Below are positions 1 through 12,032 of a stretch of DNA of 64,000 nt, in pieces. Source of the DNA: Gammaproteobacteria bacterium UBA7803 (GTDB lineage: Bacteria > Pseudomonadota > Gammaproteobacteria > Pseudomonadales > Azotimanducaceae); assembly GCA_002480525.1 (NCBI GenBank), contig DLCH01000006.1, positions 1 to 64,000 of the forward strand. Reading direction: 5' to 3'. Within the stretch, counting starts at the first letter, position 1. Every line of letters starts with the position of its first letter. The notes beneath the pieces were generated by a model, which saw only the letters and a list, made by a program, of their open reading frames with translations, was not told the origin of the DNA and made no database searches. The position numbers and the translations under genes are program-made.

Positions 1-2018
1 CCGACCTGGCGCGCGATGGCCGCCGCCGTACGCTCGTTGTCGCCGGTGATCATCACCACCTCGAGCCCCAGGTCGCGGAGCGCCGTGATGGCTTCCCGGG
101 AATCCTCCTTGATCGTGTCGGCCACCGCGACGAGCCCCACCGCGGCACCGTCTACAGCCACGAACATGGGGGTCTTGCCGGCCTCGGCAAGTCGCTCCCA
201 GTGGGTGGTGAGATCACCGATCTCGATGTTGCGGTCGCGCAGCAGCTTGGCGTTGCCGAGCAGCACGTCACGGCCACCCACGGAGCCACGCACGCCATGA
301 CCGGGGACGGCGTCGAAGCCACTGACCGCGGGCAGTTCGAGGCCGCGCGCCTCGGCGCCCCGCACAATGGCCTCGCCGAGGGGGTGCTCGGAGCCACGCT
401 CCAGGGCCGCCGTGAGCGCCAGCAGGTCGTTCTCGGCCACAGCGGCCGTGGGCACGACGTCCGTCAGCTCCGGCTCGCCCTTGGTAATGGTGCCGGTCTT
501 GTCCAGCACGATGGCGTCCAGGCGCTTGGCCGTCTGCAGCGCGTCGCCCGAGCGGATCAGAATGCCGTTCTCGGCACCCTTGCCGATGCCCACGGTGAGT
601 GACGTCGGCGTCGCCAATCCGAGCGCGCACGGGCAGGCGATGATCAGCGTCGTCACCAGCACGATCATGGCATAGACGATGCGCGGTTCCGGCCCGACGT
701 TGTACCAGACCGTGAACGACGCGATGGCCAGAATCATCACGGCCGGGACGAAGTAGGCAGACACCTGGTCCACCACGCGCTGGATCGGCGCCTTGGAGCC
801 TTGCGCGTCCTGGACCATGCGAATGATGTTGGCCAGCATCGTGTCCTTGCCCACCTTGGTGGCGCGGAACTTGAAAGACCCGGTCTTGTTGATGGTGGCG
901 CCGATGACCTCGTCGCCGGCCCGCTTTTCCACCGGGATCGACTCGCCGGTGATCATGGACTCGTCGACGCTGCTCGACCCCTCGACGATCTCACCGTCGA
1001 CGGGAATCTTGTCGCCGGGACGCACGACCACCGTGTCGCCGGCCACGACTTCTTCCACGGGTATGTCGATTTCGGCGCCGTCGCGCACCACACGCGCGGT
1101 TTTGGCCTGCAATCCGACCAGTTTCTTGATGGCTTCCGAGGTCCGGCCCTTCGCCTTCACCTCCAGGGCCAGACCCAGCACCACGAGCGCCACCACCACC
1201 GTCGAGACGTCCCAGAACACCTCCGCCAGCGCCTGCTCCGGAAACCAGCCCGGAACCGCCACCGCCACCGCGGAATAGAGAAATGCGGCACTGACCCCAG
1301 CCGCGATCAAGGTGTGCATGTTGGCGGTGCGATGTTTGAGCGCGGCCCAGGCACCGGAATAGAACTGCGAGCCCGACCACACCAGCACCGGCACGGTCAG
1401 CACGCCCAGCAGCCCCCAGACCAGACGGCGGTTGTCGCTGCCCATGGGCATCCACTCACGCAACCCGGGCACGAAATCGGGATAGCTGAACAACATGACG
1501 GGAATCGACACCACGGCGGCGAACCAAAACTTACCCATGAGCTGTCGGTACTCGGCGTCCTGGGCCGCAGCGTGCCGATCCATGCTCGCCTCGGAGGCTT
1601 CTACCGCCGGCTCGAGCGTATAGCCGCTGTCGGCCACCGCACGCTCGAGGCCGGGCAGGTCGACGAGCGCCGGGCGGTATTCGATGTCGGCTTCACCGGA
1701 GGCGACGTTGACGGCGGCGGAGAGCACGCCGGGCGTCGCCGCCAATGCGGCTTCCACCCGGGACACGCAGGAGGCACAGCGCAAGCCGCCCACGGCCATC
1801 CGCACCCGGGTCGAGCCGGGCACATAGCCCTCCGCCTGCACGGCATCGGTCAATGCCCGCACCGGGACGCGCTCCGGGTCAAAATCCACGGCCGCGGTCC
1901 GGCTGGCGAGGTTCACCGTCGCCCTGGGCACACCCGGGACGCGCCGCAACGCGGATTCGACGCGACGCGCGCAGTGCGGGCAGGTCATGCCCTCGATAGT
2001 CAGGTCCAGATGACCCAT
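1..2018 (-). CDS. copA: Cu+-type P1B ATPase CopA (3' end outside window)
   Basis: Copper-exporting P-type ATPase of the inner membrane; about 672 residues are visible and the C-terminus lies beyond base 1. Seen in order: two N-terminal HMA domains with CPHC (residues 13-16) and CASC (81-84), membrane segments, the TGES actuator motif, the transmembrane CPC motif typical of Cu+/Ag+ transporters (ACPCALG), the DKTGT phosphorylation site and the SEHPL nucleotide-binding motif. The frame leaves the window just before the expected GDGIND hinge. The ATG at 2018 is preceded by GGAG at a good distance. The gene follows merR and has its own MerR-type promoter at 2057-2088. Family assignment is firm; Cu+ specificity is inferred from CPC plus the HMA domains. 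Confidence 0.95.
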   Translation of the reverse strand, partial: MGHLDLTIEGMTCPHCARRVESALRRVPGVPRATVNLASRTAAVDFDPERVPVRALTDAVQAEGYVPGSTRVRMAVGGLRCASCVSRVEAALAATPGVLSAAVNVASGEADIEYRPALVDLPGLERAVADSGYTLEPAVEASEASMDRHAAAQDAEYRQLMGKFWFAAVVSIPVMLFSYPDFVPGLREWMPMGSDNRRLVWGLLGVLTVPVLVWSGSQFYSGAWAALKHRTANMHTLIAAGVSAAFLYSAVAVAVPGWFPEQALAEVFWDVSTVVVALVVLGLALEVKAKGRTSEAIKKLVGLQAKTARVVRDGAEIDIPVEEVVAGDTVVVRPGDKIPVDGEIVEGSSSVDESMITGESIPVEKRAGDEVIGATINKTGSFKFRATKVGKDTMLANIIRMVQDAQGSKAPIQRVVDQVSAYFVPAVMILAIASFTVWYNVGPEPRIVYAMIVLVTTLIIACPCALGLATPTSLTVGIGKGAENGILIRSGDALQTAKRLDAIVLDKTGTITKGEPELTDVVPTAAVAENDLLALTAALERGSEHPLGEAIVRGAEARGLELPAVSGFDAVPGHGVRGSVGGRDVLLGNAKLLRDRNIEIGDLTTHWERLAEAGKTPMFVAVDGAAVGLVAVADTIKEDSREAITALRDLGLEVVMITGDNERTAAAIARQV

Positions 2019-2056
2019 CAGATTCTCCACGGGACGCCAAACTCCGATTCCGCCCA

Positions 2057-2088
2057 AGGGTAAAACCTGTAACTCGCATTCAGGTCAA
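2057..2088 (-). promoter_or_regulatory. MerR-type promoter/operator, site 1 (copA)
   Basis: On the minus strand: -35 TTGACC (2083-2088), 20-bp spacer, -10 TACCCT (2057-2062). The spacer holds ACCTG and CAGGT arms separated by 11 bp. The -35 overlaps the last two sense codons of merR. It leaves a leader of roughly 30 nt before the copA ATG. Confidence 0.85.
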
Positions 2089-2532
2089 CAGATCGTCGCG
2101 CATCAGATCGTCCTCGCCCTGATCGTCCGCCTCGGCCACGAGGTCGATCAGATAGCACAGGCTGGCGTGATCGGGCAGGCGGTCGGGCAACCGACTCCAC
2201 TGCGCGATGGCGTCTTCCATCCGCGCCTGCAGAGCCCCGACCGCCATCAGCCGCCGGTGATTCTCCCGCGCCCGCAACTGAATGAGGTGGCGGGTCTCCG
2301 GACAGGGAGACAGCCCCTGGTCGGCATCAGCCAGAATGGTCCCGACGTCGCTCAGATTGAAGCCGAGCCAGCGCGCGCGCCGGATGAAGCGGACCCGCTG
2401 GACGTCGGTGAGCGCGTAGGCGCGGTAGCGATTGCCGCGCTCGCGGGCGGGATGCAGCAGGCCCACCCGCGTGTAGTAGCGGATCACGTGAGGAGCTACG
2501 CCCGAGCGCTGTGCCAGTTCCTTGACCCGCAT
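2080..2532 (-). CDS. MerR-family transcriptional regulator
   Basis: Metal- or redox-type MerR activator, 150 residues. The N-terminus has the winged helix-turn-helix ([23 protein letters not shown]), followed by the RYR/Y and [10 protein letters not shown] stretch and the long dimerisation helix. Candidate effector ligands are C77 (SPCPETRHL, like ZntR C79), H122 and C126 (SLCYLIDL, aligning with the last Cys of ZntR/CueR). The first loop cysteine(s) of CueR (C112) or ZntR (C114/C115) are absent. Start ATG 2532 gives the expected MerR N-terminus. It is the last gene of a porin-cytochrome-cytochrome-merR operon whose promoter is itself a site of this type (4501-4532), so autoregulation is likely. 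It is the best candidate for the factor binding all twelve sites, but this is inference. Confidence 0.93.
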   Translation of the reverse strand: MRVKELAQRSGVAPHVIRYYTRVGLLHPARERGNRYRAYALTDVQRVRFIRRARWLGFNLSDVGTILADADQGLSPCPETRHLIQLRARENHRRLMAVGALQARMEDAIAQWSRLPDRLPDHASLCYLIDLVAEADDQGEDDLMRDDLLT

Positions 2533-2549
2533 GACTGCGCTGCCGCGCG

Positions 2550-2891
2550 CTAGGGCCGCCCGAACTCGGCGCGCAGGAACGCCACCAGCGCCCGGGCGTC
2601 GGCCTCCGTCAGACTCGGATTACCCCCTCTGGGCGGCATGGTCAGCGGCGAGTTGGCCGATTGCTTGCCGTCCAGGATGCTCCGCAGCAGCACCTCGTCC
2701 GTCTGGCTCAGCGGCCCATCCGCGGCTCGCAGCGACGCCATACCGGGTAACACCCCCCGGCCGTCGGGGCCGTGGCAGGCGATGCAGGTCTGCTGATACA
2801 GGGAACGGCCAGCCGCCGCCGGCTCGCCGGCGGCGGCCCCCACCGGCACCAGCACGACGATGGCCGCGACAAGCTTCCAGCGTTTGCACAT
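2550..2891 (-). CDS. monohaem c-type cytochrome
   Basis: Small periplasmic cytochrome c of 113 residues. It has an N-terminal signal peptide (KLVAAIVVLVPVGAAAG), one haem site CIACH near residue 36 and a candidate axial methionine in the C-terminal half (PLTMPPRGG), the class I layout. It starts 1 nt after the stop of the preceding cytochrome gene and ends 17 nt before merR, so the three are co-transcribed. Likely a soluble electron carrier; the partner is not evident, but co-expression with a porin and a second cytochrome suggests a periplasmic redox role. Confidence 0.88.
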   Translation of the reverse strand: MCKRWKLVAAIVVLVPVGAAAGEPAAAGRSLYQQTCIACHGPDGRGVLPGMASLRAADGPLSQTDEVLLRSILDGKQSANSPLTMPPRGGNPSLTEADARALVAFLRAEFGRP

Positions 2892-2892
2892 A

Positions 2893-3195
2893 TCAGTTGC
2901 TCTCCTGCAGAAATGCCAGCACGTCGCGGGCTTCCTGGCCCGTCAGGTTGGCGCGGACCCGCATGTGCGCCACCACCGCCCGCCACTGATCGTCGCGCAG
3001 CTCCTTGGGGTCGCGCATGTTGTGGCAGCGCGCGCAGGTGGCCGCCCAGGTCTGGGCGCCGCGCGCGAACTGCGACGGGTCGTTGCCGGCCGGCGCCGCT
3101 GTGCCCGCCGGGTCTGCCGCCGCAGCGGCACCGGTCAAGGCCAGGGCAAGCCCTACCACGGCACACCGGCGCGCCGAGCTATTCGTCCGTTTCAT
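2893..3195 (-). CDS. monohaem c-type cytochrome
   Basis: 100-residue periplasmic protein with an Ala-rich signal peptide (CAVVGLALALTGAAAAADP) and one CARCH haem motif. The C-terminal half carries Met in AHMRVRANLTG, a plausible sixth ligand. The ATG at 3195 is chosen because AGGAG lies 8 nt upstream and the signal peptide begins there; an in-frame upstream ATG (3219) would lie inside the porin gene. It sits between the porin and the second cytochrome. The family resembles small cytochromes of the c5/green-cytochrome kind, but no specific function can be given. Confidence 0.85.
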   Translation of the reverse strand: MKRTNSSARRCAVVGLALALTGAAAAADPAGTAAPAGNDPSQFARGAQTWAATCARCHNMRDPKELRDDQWRAVVAHMRVRANLTGQEARDVLAFLQESN

Positions 3196-3208
3196 GTCCA
3201 CGCTCCTC

Positions 3209-4467
3209 TCAATATCCATAGGCGACCTGCAGCAACCAGCGATCCTCGTCGGTCTCCTCGCCGGCGAGACCGTCGTTGAACTCGTAGCCGAGCTTGAGGA
3301 TGGCGTTCGGCGTCAGCAGGTAATTCAAGCCCACACTCCACTGCTCCTGAGTCTGATCGGGGTGCGGCGAGTCGAAGTCCGTGTAACGCAGCACACCTTC
3401 CCACTTGGCCTCGGCGAACTGGTAGGCGCCCTGCAGATACCAGGTCTCCCACTTGCCGCCTTCCGGCACGATGCTCCCCGCGGCGTCGCCGATGTCCTGC
3501 TGCACGTACTCCCCGCGCAGATCCAGCGTGTGCCAGCGATAGCTGAAGTCCGCCCCCAGAACCTCGTAGTCGCGGGCCGGATCGCCCTCGAAATCCAGGC
3601 CGTCGTTCTCGACCACCGCCGCGTCGCCGAACGCGCCAGAGACGCCGATCTCCAGGCTCGGCACCGGCAACAGCGTCAAGCGACCGCCGACGACCTTCTC
3701 GTCGTCCGGATCACCGGTGAAGCCGTCCGTGTCAACGCCGTGAAGCTCGCCGTCCTCGCCCTCGAGCTTGGGGCCGTTGCCGACGTAGCCGGTGTACGTG
3801 ACCTTGCTCCGGTCTCCGATCGGCAGCCCCCCGCGAAGCTGAAAACCCACCTCGGCCAGCGGCGCCGCACCATCATGGCCGAAACCCGGTGGCGCCGATG
3901 GCAGCTTGTTGATCCACGCCGGATGAATGTTCTGGCGGAAATTGCCGATCGGGCTGACGAATTTGCCGGCACCGAAGGTCAGGTAGTCGTTGACGAAAAT
4001 GTTGATGGCGCTGTATTCGAGCGCGACGCCGGTGCTGCCGTCCTCTTCGACCTCGACTTCGAGCTCCGACTCCCACAGCACGCGGTCCGCATACTGGAAG
4101 TGGAAGATCGGGTTGAAATTGGCTACGTCGAAGGAGTCGGCCCCGTTGTCCTGACTGGCATAGCCGGCCGCGGCGTAGCCGGCCAGGTGCGTCACGGCTC
4201 GGGTATTGCGCCACTCGTCGGCCGACCGGCGGGCGCTGTTGGCCGTCTGATTGGCCCGGTCGACGGCAATGCGCAGCGTCTCGATCTGCTGACCCGCGGG
4301 CGGCGAGGCTGCCATCTCCTCGCGCAGCTCGGCCAGCTCTTCGGCCAGCGCCGCAGTTCTGGCTTCCAGTTCGCGGATTCGCTCTGCGCCGCAGCCACGG
4401 GCCCGGCGGCCATGGCCAGACCCAGGGACGTAGCCCAGAGCAGGCGGGGTCGGTTGCGAGGCGTCAT
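3209..4467 (-). CDS. OprP/OprO-like outer-membrane porin, frameshifted near its signal peptide
   Basis: Outer-membrane beta-barrel protein with alternating Tyr/Gly-rich strands, a GYVGNGP stretch and a terminal aromatic strand (LLQVAYGY), resembling phosphate-selective porins OprO/OprP. A well-formed start (ATG 4467 after GGAGAG) gives a signal peptide (ATSLGLAMAAGPVAAA). The coiled-coil and barrel lie in another frame: joining them needs one extra base around 4383-4400. With that base added the product reads continuously from signal peptide through AERIRELEARTAALAEEL into the barrel, as in intact family members. Without it only a barrel from ATG 4315, with no signal peptide, could be made. 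First gene downstream of site 2. Confidence 0.75.
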
Positions 4468-4500
4468 CGTGAGGCTCTCCGTCTTGTGACTGTGCGCCGG

Positions 4501-4528
4501 AGCATAGAACCTGCTCCCTGCATACAGG

Positions 4529-4532
<4 letters not shown>
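4501..4532 (-). promoter_or_regulatory. MerR-type promoter/operator, site 2 (porin-cytochromes-merR)
   Basis: Minus strand: -35 TTGACC (4527-4532), 20-bp spacer, -10 TATGCT (4501-4506); arms ACCTG and CAGGT 11 bp apart. The TGA inside TTGACC is the stop codon of ppsA (4529-4531). The leader to the porin ATG is about 34 nt. Confidence 0.85.
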
Positions 4533-6955
<2,423 letters not shown>

Positions 6956-6985
6956 GCAGGCCATCTCCAATCCGGCGACCACCGG

Positions 6986-7017
6986 ACGGTACAACGTGAA
7001 TCCTGCACACAGGTCAA
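6986..7017 (-). promoter_or_regulatory. MerR-type promoter/operator, site 3 (ppsA)
   Basis: Minus strand: -35 TTGACC (7012-7017), 20-bp spacer, -10 TACCGT (6986-6991). Left arm ACCTGTGTGC; right arm CACGT, one mismatch from CAGGT. Divergent from site 4, 72 bp away. Confidence 0.8.
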
Positions 7018-7089
7018 CGTCGCGCCCCTCCACGACACCTCGACCTCGCGGAGACCACGGCTCGCCGGTAGAGATCACCTAAGCGCCAC

Positions 7090-7121
7090 TTGACCTGGCA
7101 CCCGCACACACGTTGTTACCA
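7090..7121 (+). promoter_or_regulatory. MerR-type promoter/operator, site 4 (glgA-glgB)
   Basis: Plus strand: -35 TTGACC (7090-7095), 20-bp spacer, -10 TTACCA (7116-7121). Left arm ACCTG, right arm CACGT as in site 3. It is the weakest -10 of the set and touches the first ATG of glgA, so the transcript would have almost no leader. Confidence 0.7.
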
Positions 7122-8596
7122 TGGCCGATGTGCCGAACTCAGCCCAAGCACCGACCGTGAACGCCCGCTTCCGCGTTCTCCTCGCCACGAGCGAACTGGC
7201 GCCCTGGGTGAAGTCCGGCGGGCTGGCCGACGTGGCAGCCGGTCTGGGTCGAGCGCTCGGCCGCCGCGGCCACGACGTGCGGATCGTCATGCCCTACTAC
7301 GAAACTCAGTTCGACCCTGCGCAGCCGGAGCGAGTCGTGGCTTCGAGCTTCATCGACGGTTACCGGATCGACGTGCTGGAGGCCCGACTCGGTGACCTAT
7401 CCGCCTACCTGCTGCGCTGCCCGGCCCTATACGCCCGGCCTGGTACGCCGTACGGCGATGGGGCCGGCGCCGACTGGCCCGACAACGACGAACGGTTCGG
7501 CGTGTTCGGACGCGCTGTCGCATGGTTGGCCGATCGCCACGCCCTGCGCGGTTTCGTCCCCGACGTGGTACATCTCAACGACTGGCCAAGCGCTCTGGCG
7601 GCGCCGTTCGTCACCGCGCAGCCGGATCGACCCGGCGTGCTGTTCACGATTCACAACCTGGGCTACCAGGGTCTGTTCCCCCGGGAGTCGTTCGACCGGC
7701 TGGAGACCCGGATCGGACTGGACCGGTCGTGGTGGAGCCCGGCCGCTCTGGAGTTTCACGGCCGGCTGTCGTTCATCAAGGCCGGACTCGCGTTCGCCGA
7801 CCGGCTGTCGACCGTCAGCACCGGCTACGCCCGGGAGATCCAGACCGACGAGCTCGGCTTCGGACTCGGTGGCCTGCTGCGCCAACGCGCCGGCGACCTG
7901 CACGCCATCGTCAACGGCATCGACACCGACCGCTGGGATCCGGCACGGGATCCGTTGATCACCCACCACTACGACGCCGATCGACTGAGCGTCAAGTCAC
8001 GGAACAAGGCGTTGCTGCAGCGTGAACTCGGGCTCGAAGTCGAGTCACGACGCCCTCTTGCGGCCGTGATCAGCCGGCTCGTGCCGCAGAAGGGCATCGA
8101 CCTGGTGGCCGACGCACTGCCGGAGCTGCTCGATCGGGGGCTGCAGCTCGCGGCGCTCGGCAGCGGCGCCGAAGACATCGAGCGCCGGCTGGAGCGCGCC
8201 GGCATCGATCATTCCGGCAAGGTGGCGTATCGTGGCGGCATGGACGAGGCGTTGGCGCACAGGCTGGAGGCCGGCGCCGATCTGTTGCTCATGCCGTCCC
8301 GCTACGAGCCCTGCGGTTTGAATCAGATGTACAGCATGCGCTACGGGACCGTGCCCGTCGTGCGCCGCACCGGCGGGCTGGCGGACACCGTGGATGCCGC
8401 CACCGGCTTCCTGTTCGACGAACCGACGGCGGACGCCCTGGTCCAGGCGGTCGGCGACGCGCTCGACGCCTACGTCGACAGCGAGCGATGGCTCCGGCTG
8501 CAACAGAACGGCATGCGGCGCGATTTCTCCTGGAACCGCAGCGCAGCCGACTACGAGGGACTCTACGGAGACCTGTGTGACCGCCATGGCCGCTGA
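7121..8596 (+). CDS. glgA: glycogen synthase (ADP-glucose, GT5)
   Basis: Transfers glucose from ADP-glucose to the non-reducing end of glycogen. 491 residues with the two-domain GT-B layout: KSGGLADV substrate loop near the N-terminus, HNLGYQG, then RLVPQKG and the C-terminal signature [16 protein letters not shown] with GGLADTV. The start is uncertain: ATG 7121 overlaps the putative -10, has no Shine-Dalgarno, and GTG 7130 or GTG 7157 are in-frame alternatives. A leaderless transcript is possible. glgB begins before glgA ends, giving a glgA-glgB operon whose ADP-glucose would come from glgC at 45-46 kb. Confidence 0.93.
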   Translation: MADVPNSAQAPTVNARFRVLLATSELAPWVKSGGLADVAAGLGRALGRRGHDVRIVMPYYETQFDPAQPERVVASSFIDGYRIDVLEARLGDLSAYLLRCPALYARPGTPYGDGAGADWPDNDERFGVFGRAVAWLADRHALRGFVPDVVHLNDWPSALAAPFVTAQPDRPGVLFTIHNLGYQGLFPRESFDRLETRIGLDRSWWSPAALEFHGRLSFIKAGLAFADRLSTVSTGYAREIQTDELGFGLGGLLRQRAGDLHAIVNGIDTDRWDPARDPLITHHYDADRLSVKSRNKALLQRELGLEVESRRPLAAVISRLVPQKGIDLVADALPELLDRGLQLAALGSGAEDIERRLERAGIDHSGKVAYRGGMDEALAHRLEAGADLLLMPSRYEPCGLNQMYSMRYGTVPVVRRTGGLADTVDAATGFLFDEPTADALVQAVGDALDAYVDSERWLRLQQNGMRRDFSWNRSAADYEGLYGDLCDRHGR

Positions 8597-10739
8597 TCGG
8601 CGCGCCCTCGTCGCGCTCACCGAAGGACGACACCATGCGCCCTTCGATCTGCTCGGGCGCTTCGACCACGGCGATACGACCCTCATCCGCGTCTTTCGCC
8701 CCGACGCCGACCACGTCACCCTGACCGATGGGCGGGCGTTCGCGGCCACCGCCGTCGATGGCGTGTTCGAGTGGCGCGGCCGTGCCGCCGACGTCCCGGG
8801 GCGCTACCGGCTGCGGGTGCGCCGTGGCCCCCATACCCACGTGGAAGACGATGCCTATGCGTTTCGTGTCCAGCTTCCGGCACGCGAGCTCGACGCCCTC
8901 GGTGCCGGCACGCAGATCCGCCAGCAACAGCTGCTCGGCGCACATCCCCTGGTCATGGACGGTGTTGCCGGCGTGCGCTTCGCCGTGTGGGCTCCCAACG
9001 CCGAGAGGGTGAGCGTGATCGGGGATTTCAACGGCTGGGACGGGCGCCGTCAGCCGATGCAGAACCTCGGTGCAAACGGCGTCTGGTGCCTGTTCGTGCC
9101 TGGGGTTGCAGCGGGCGCCCGCTACAAGTTCGAAATCCGGCAGCGCGGCGGCAGGGTACTGCAGAAGGCCGACCCCTGCGCCGAGTCGTTCGAGCTGCGC
9201 CCGCGCAGCGCTTCGGTGGTCACCGCGCCCAGCGCCCACGCATGGCAGGACGACGAGTGGATGGCACGGCGGGCCCAGGCGCGCCCGCTGCAGCGACCCA
9301 TGTCGATTTACGAGCTCCATCTCGGCTCCTGGCAACGTGCCGACGACGGCGCTTTTCTTGGCTACCGGGAGCTGGCCGAACGGATCGGCGCCCACCTCCG
9401 GCGGCTCGACTTCACCCACGTGCAGCTCATGCCGGTCATGGAGCACCCGTTCGACGGCTCCTGGGGCTATCAGACCCTCGGCTACTTCGCACCCACCAGC
9501 CGTTTTGGCGCGCCGGACGACTTCCGGGCGTTCGTCGATCATCTTCACGGCCTGGGCATCGGCGTGATTCTCGACTGGGTACCCGGCCACTTTCCCAGAG
9601 ACGAGCACGGCCTGGTCCGGTTCGACGGCACCGCGCTGTACGAGCACGAGGACCCGCGCCTTGGTGAGCACCGCGACTGGGGTACCCTGGTGTTCAACTA
9701 CGGCCGCAACGAAGTTCGCAGCTTCCTCACCTCCAGCGCGCTGCACTGGCTGGAGTCCTACCACGTCGACGGTCTGCGGGTGGACGCCGTAGCCAGCATG
9801 CTCTACCTCGACTATTCGCGGGAGCCCGGCGAGTGGCGGCCCAACCGCTTCGGCGGCAACGAGAATCTCGAGGCCATCGACTGGCTGCGCGAGCTGAACA
9901 CCGTGACCCACCGGGAATGTCCGGGCACGGTGATGGTGGCGGAAGAGTCCACCGCCTGGCCTCAGGTTACGCGGCCGACCTACGTCGGCGGCCTCGGCTT
10001 CACGCTGAAGTGGAACATGGGCTGGATGCACGACACCCTGGAATACCTGCGTCACGACCCCATCCATCGTGCCTTCCACCACGACCGGCTCAGTTTCGGG
10101 CTGCTTTACGCCTTCAGCGAGAACTTCGTGTTGCCGTTCTCCCACGACGAGGTCGTGCACGGCAAGGGCTCACTGTGGTCGAAGATGCCCGGCGACGACT
10201 GGCAGCGGTTCGCCAATCTCCGTCTGCTCTATGCATACCAGTTCACCTATCCGGGCAAGAAGCTTCTGTTCATGGGGGGTGAGCATGCCGAGCCCGAAGA
10301 ATGGTGCCACGACCGGGCACTGGATTGGTCGTTGCCGAACGTGGCCGGGCATGGCGGCGTGGGCGCACTGGTCCGGGATCTGAATCGTCTGTACAGGAGC
10401 CGGCCGGAACTCGGCAACGACGTCGACGCCGACGGGTTCGAATGGCTCGATTGCCACGATCATGTCAATTCCACGATCTCGTATCTGCGGCGATCCGGAG
10501 ACGATCTGCTGATCGTCGCTCTCAATTTCACCCCGGTACCCCGCCCGGGCTACCGGCTTGGCGTGCCGGTCCCGGGCCACTATCGCGAGATCCTCAATTC
10601 CGACTCCCGCTTCTACGGCGGATCCGATGTCGGCAATCCGCTCGGGGCCAGCGCAGACCGCGAACCTTGGATGGGCCGGCCGTACTCGCTGACGGTCACT
10701 CTGCCCCCGCTAGCCGGCATCGTCCTGCAGCCGGTCTGA
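8577..10739 (+). CDS. glgB: 1,4-alpha-glucan branching enzyme
   Basis: Introduces alpha-1,6 branches into glycogen (GH13). 720 residues from GTG 8577: N-terminal domain, a CBM48 module ([20 protein letters not shown]) and the barrel with catalytic Asp in [12 protein letters not shown], Glu in VAEESTAWP and the third acid in [15 protein letters not shown] 8577 is chosen because GGAG lies 6 nt upstream; ATG 8586 is the alternative. The start overlaps the end of glgA by 20 nt, implying translational coupling. The 3' end overlaps the convergent malQ end by 30 bp. Confidence 0.95.
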   Translation: MTAMAADRRALVALTEGRHHAPFDLLGRFDHGDTTLIRVFRPDADHVTLTDGRAFAATAVDGVFEWRGRAADVPGRYRLRVRRGPHTHVEDDAYAFRVQLPARELDALGAGTQIRQQQLLGAHPLVMDGVAGVRFAVWAPNAERVSVIGDFNGWDGRRQPMQNLGANGVWCLFVPGVAAGARYKFEIRQRGGRVLQKADPCAESFELRPRSASVVTAPSAHAWQDDEWMARRAQARPLQRPMSIYELHLGSWQRADDGAFLGYRELAERIGAHLRRLDFTHVQLMPVMEHPFDGSWGYQTLGYFAPTSRFGAPDDFRAFVDHLHGLGIGVILDWVPGHFPRDEHGLVRFDGTALYEHEDPRLGEHRDWGTLVFNYGRNEVRSFLTSSALHWLESYHVDGLRVDAVASMLYLDYSREPGEWRPNRFGGNENLEAIDWLRELNTVTHRECPGTVMVAEESTAWPQVTRPTYVGGLGFTLKWNMGWMHDTLEYLRHDPIHRAFHHDRLSFGLLYAFSENFVLPFSHDEVVHGKGSLWSKMPGDDWQRFANLRLLYAYQFTYPGKKLLFMGGEHAEPEEWCHDRALDWSLPNVAGHGGVGALVRDLNRLYRSRPELGNDVDADGFEWLDCHDHVNSTISYLRRSGDDLLIVALNFTPVPRPGYRLGVPVPGHYREILNSDSRFYGGSDVGNPLGASADREPWMGRPYSLTVTLPPLAGIVLQPV

Positions 10740-12032
10740 CGCGGCCACCCTGTCACGAATGCGCCGCGCCAGGTCCGGAGTCAGCGCCGCCGGGTCCACC
10801 TGCCAATGCCAATTCCCGGCCATGGTGCCCGGTGTGTTCATCCGCGCCTCACTTCCAAGCCCGAGAAAATCCTGCAACGGTATGACGGCGGTGCGCGCAG
10901 GAGACAGCAGGGCTGCATCGATCAGCGGCCACGGCCATTCGCCCGCCGTCTCCCCCAGCTCCGATTGGACGCGGCGTCGTCCCGTCGCGCTAAGCGAGAG
11001 ATACCAGCCGAAGCTGGTATCGTTGTCGTGAGTGCCGCTGTAAACCACCGAATGCGCCGGGCAGTTGCGCGGCAGATGCGGATTATTGGGCTTGCCGTCG
11101 AATGCGAACTGCAGCACGCGCATACCCGGGAGACCGAACTCGTCACGCAAGGCCTCGACCGCCGGGGTGACGACACCGAGATCCTCGGCCACCAGTCGCT
11201 CGCGCACGGTAGCGCCCAGGGCCGACAACAGCGCTCTCCCGGGGGCCGGTCGCCAGTGCCCGGCGGCCGCGCTGTGGCCCCGTGGGATGGCCCAATACGC
11301 CTGCAGGCCGCGGAAGTGGTCGACGCGCAGCACATCGAACCACTCCAGCTGGCGCAGCACCCGACGAACCCACCAATCGAAGCCTGAAGCCTCGTGCACC
11401 GGCCAGCGGTACAGCGGGTTGCCCCAGCGCTGGCCGTCGGCAGAGAAATAGTCCGGCGGAACGCCGGCACATTCCCGGGGCTCGCCGTCCTGGTCCAACT
11501 CGAACAACGCCCGATCCGCCCACACGTCTGCGCTGTCGTGAGCCGGATAGAGCGGCATGTCACCCATGACCAGAATGCCTCGATCGTTGGCCGCCCGCTT
11601 CAGCCCGGCCCACGCCGCATCGGCCTGGTGCTGCGCCCGGGCAACCCCCGAGCGCGGTACGGCGGTGGCGGCATCGAACTCGATCAACGCGCCCCGGCGG
11701 CGGTCGCGCAGGTGCGCCGGCCAGGTCGTCCAGGGCGTGTCGAAAAGATCCCGGGCAACGACGAATCGGCTGACCTCCCGCAGCCACTCCGGCTCACCCA
11801 CGGATTCGGAAGCCCGCGCGCGCCAGACCCGGGCCAGCCGAGAATCGAGGGCGAAGAGCGATGAGCTGCTGTAGGGAGACTGGTGCGCATCCGGAGGGTT
11901 GAGGGGCAGGATCTGCCAGATGCCGATGCCGGCAGAAGCCATGAAGTCGAGGAACCGCTCGTGCTCTCCCGCGGGCACCGAGCGCACCGCACACAGCATC
12001 CCTGCGCGCCGCCGGTCGAGCACGTGGCTCAT
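10710..12032 (-). CDS. malQ: 4-alpha-glucanotransferase (amylomaltase)
   Basis: Disproportionates maltodextrins (GH77). 440 residues, shorter than E. coli MalQ because it lacks the N-terminal extension; it begins directly with the barrel ([30 protein letters not shown]). Nucleophile in [13 protein letters not shown], acid/base in AEDLGVV and the third acid in [10 protein letters not shown]. The start ATG 12032 overlaps the glgP1 stop (ATGA), so it is translated with the phosphorylase and probably recycles the short dextrins that phosphorylase leaves. No MerR-type site precedes this pair. Confidence 0.94.
   Translation of the reverse strand: MSHVLDRRRAGMLCAVRSVPAGEHERFLDFMASAGIGIWQILPLNPPDAHQSPYSSSSLFALDSRLARVWRARASESVGEPEWLREVSRFVVARDLFDTPWTTWPAHLRDRRRGALIEFDAATAVPRSGVARAQHQADAAWAGLKRAANDRGILVMGDMPLYPAHDSADVWADRALFELDQDGEPRECAGVPPDYFSADGQRWGNPLYRWPVHEASGFDWWVRRVLRQLEWFDVLRVDHFRGLQAYWAIPRGHSAAAGHWRPAPGRALLSALGATVRERLVAEDLGVVTPAVEALRDEFGLPGMRVLQFAFDGKPNNPHLPRNCPAHSVVYSGTHDNDTSFGWYLSLSATGRRRVQSELGETAGEWPWPLIDAALLSPARTAVIPLQDFLGLGSEARMNTPGTMAGNWHWQVDPAALTPDLARRIRDRVAASDRLQDDAG

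Noticed and set aside
4380..4402. Programmed frameshift in the porin gene
   Set aside because: No slippery heptamer or downstream pseudoknot evident; a missing base is simpler.
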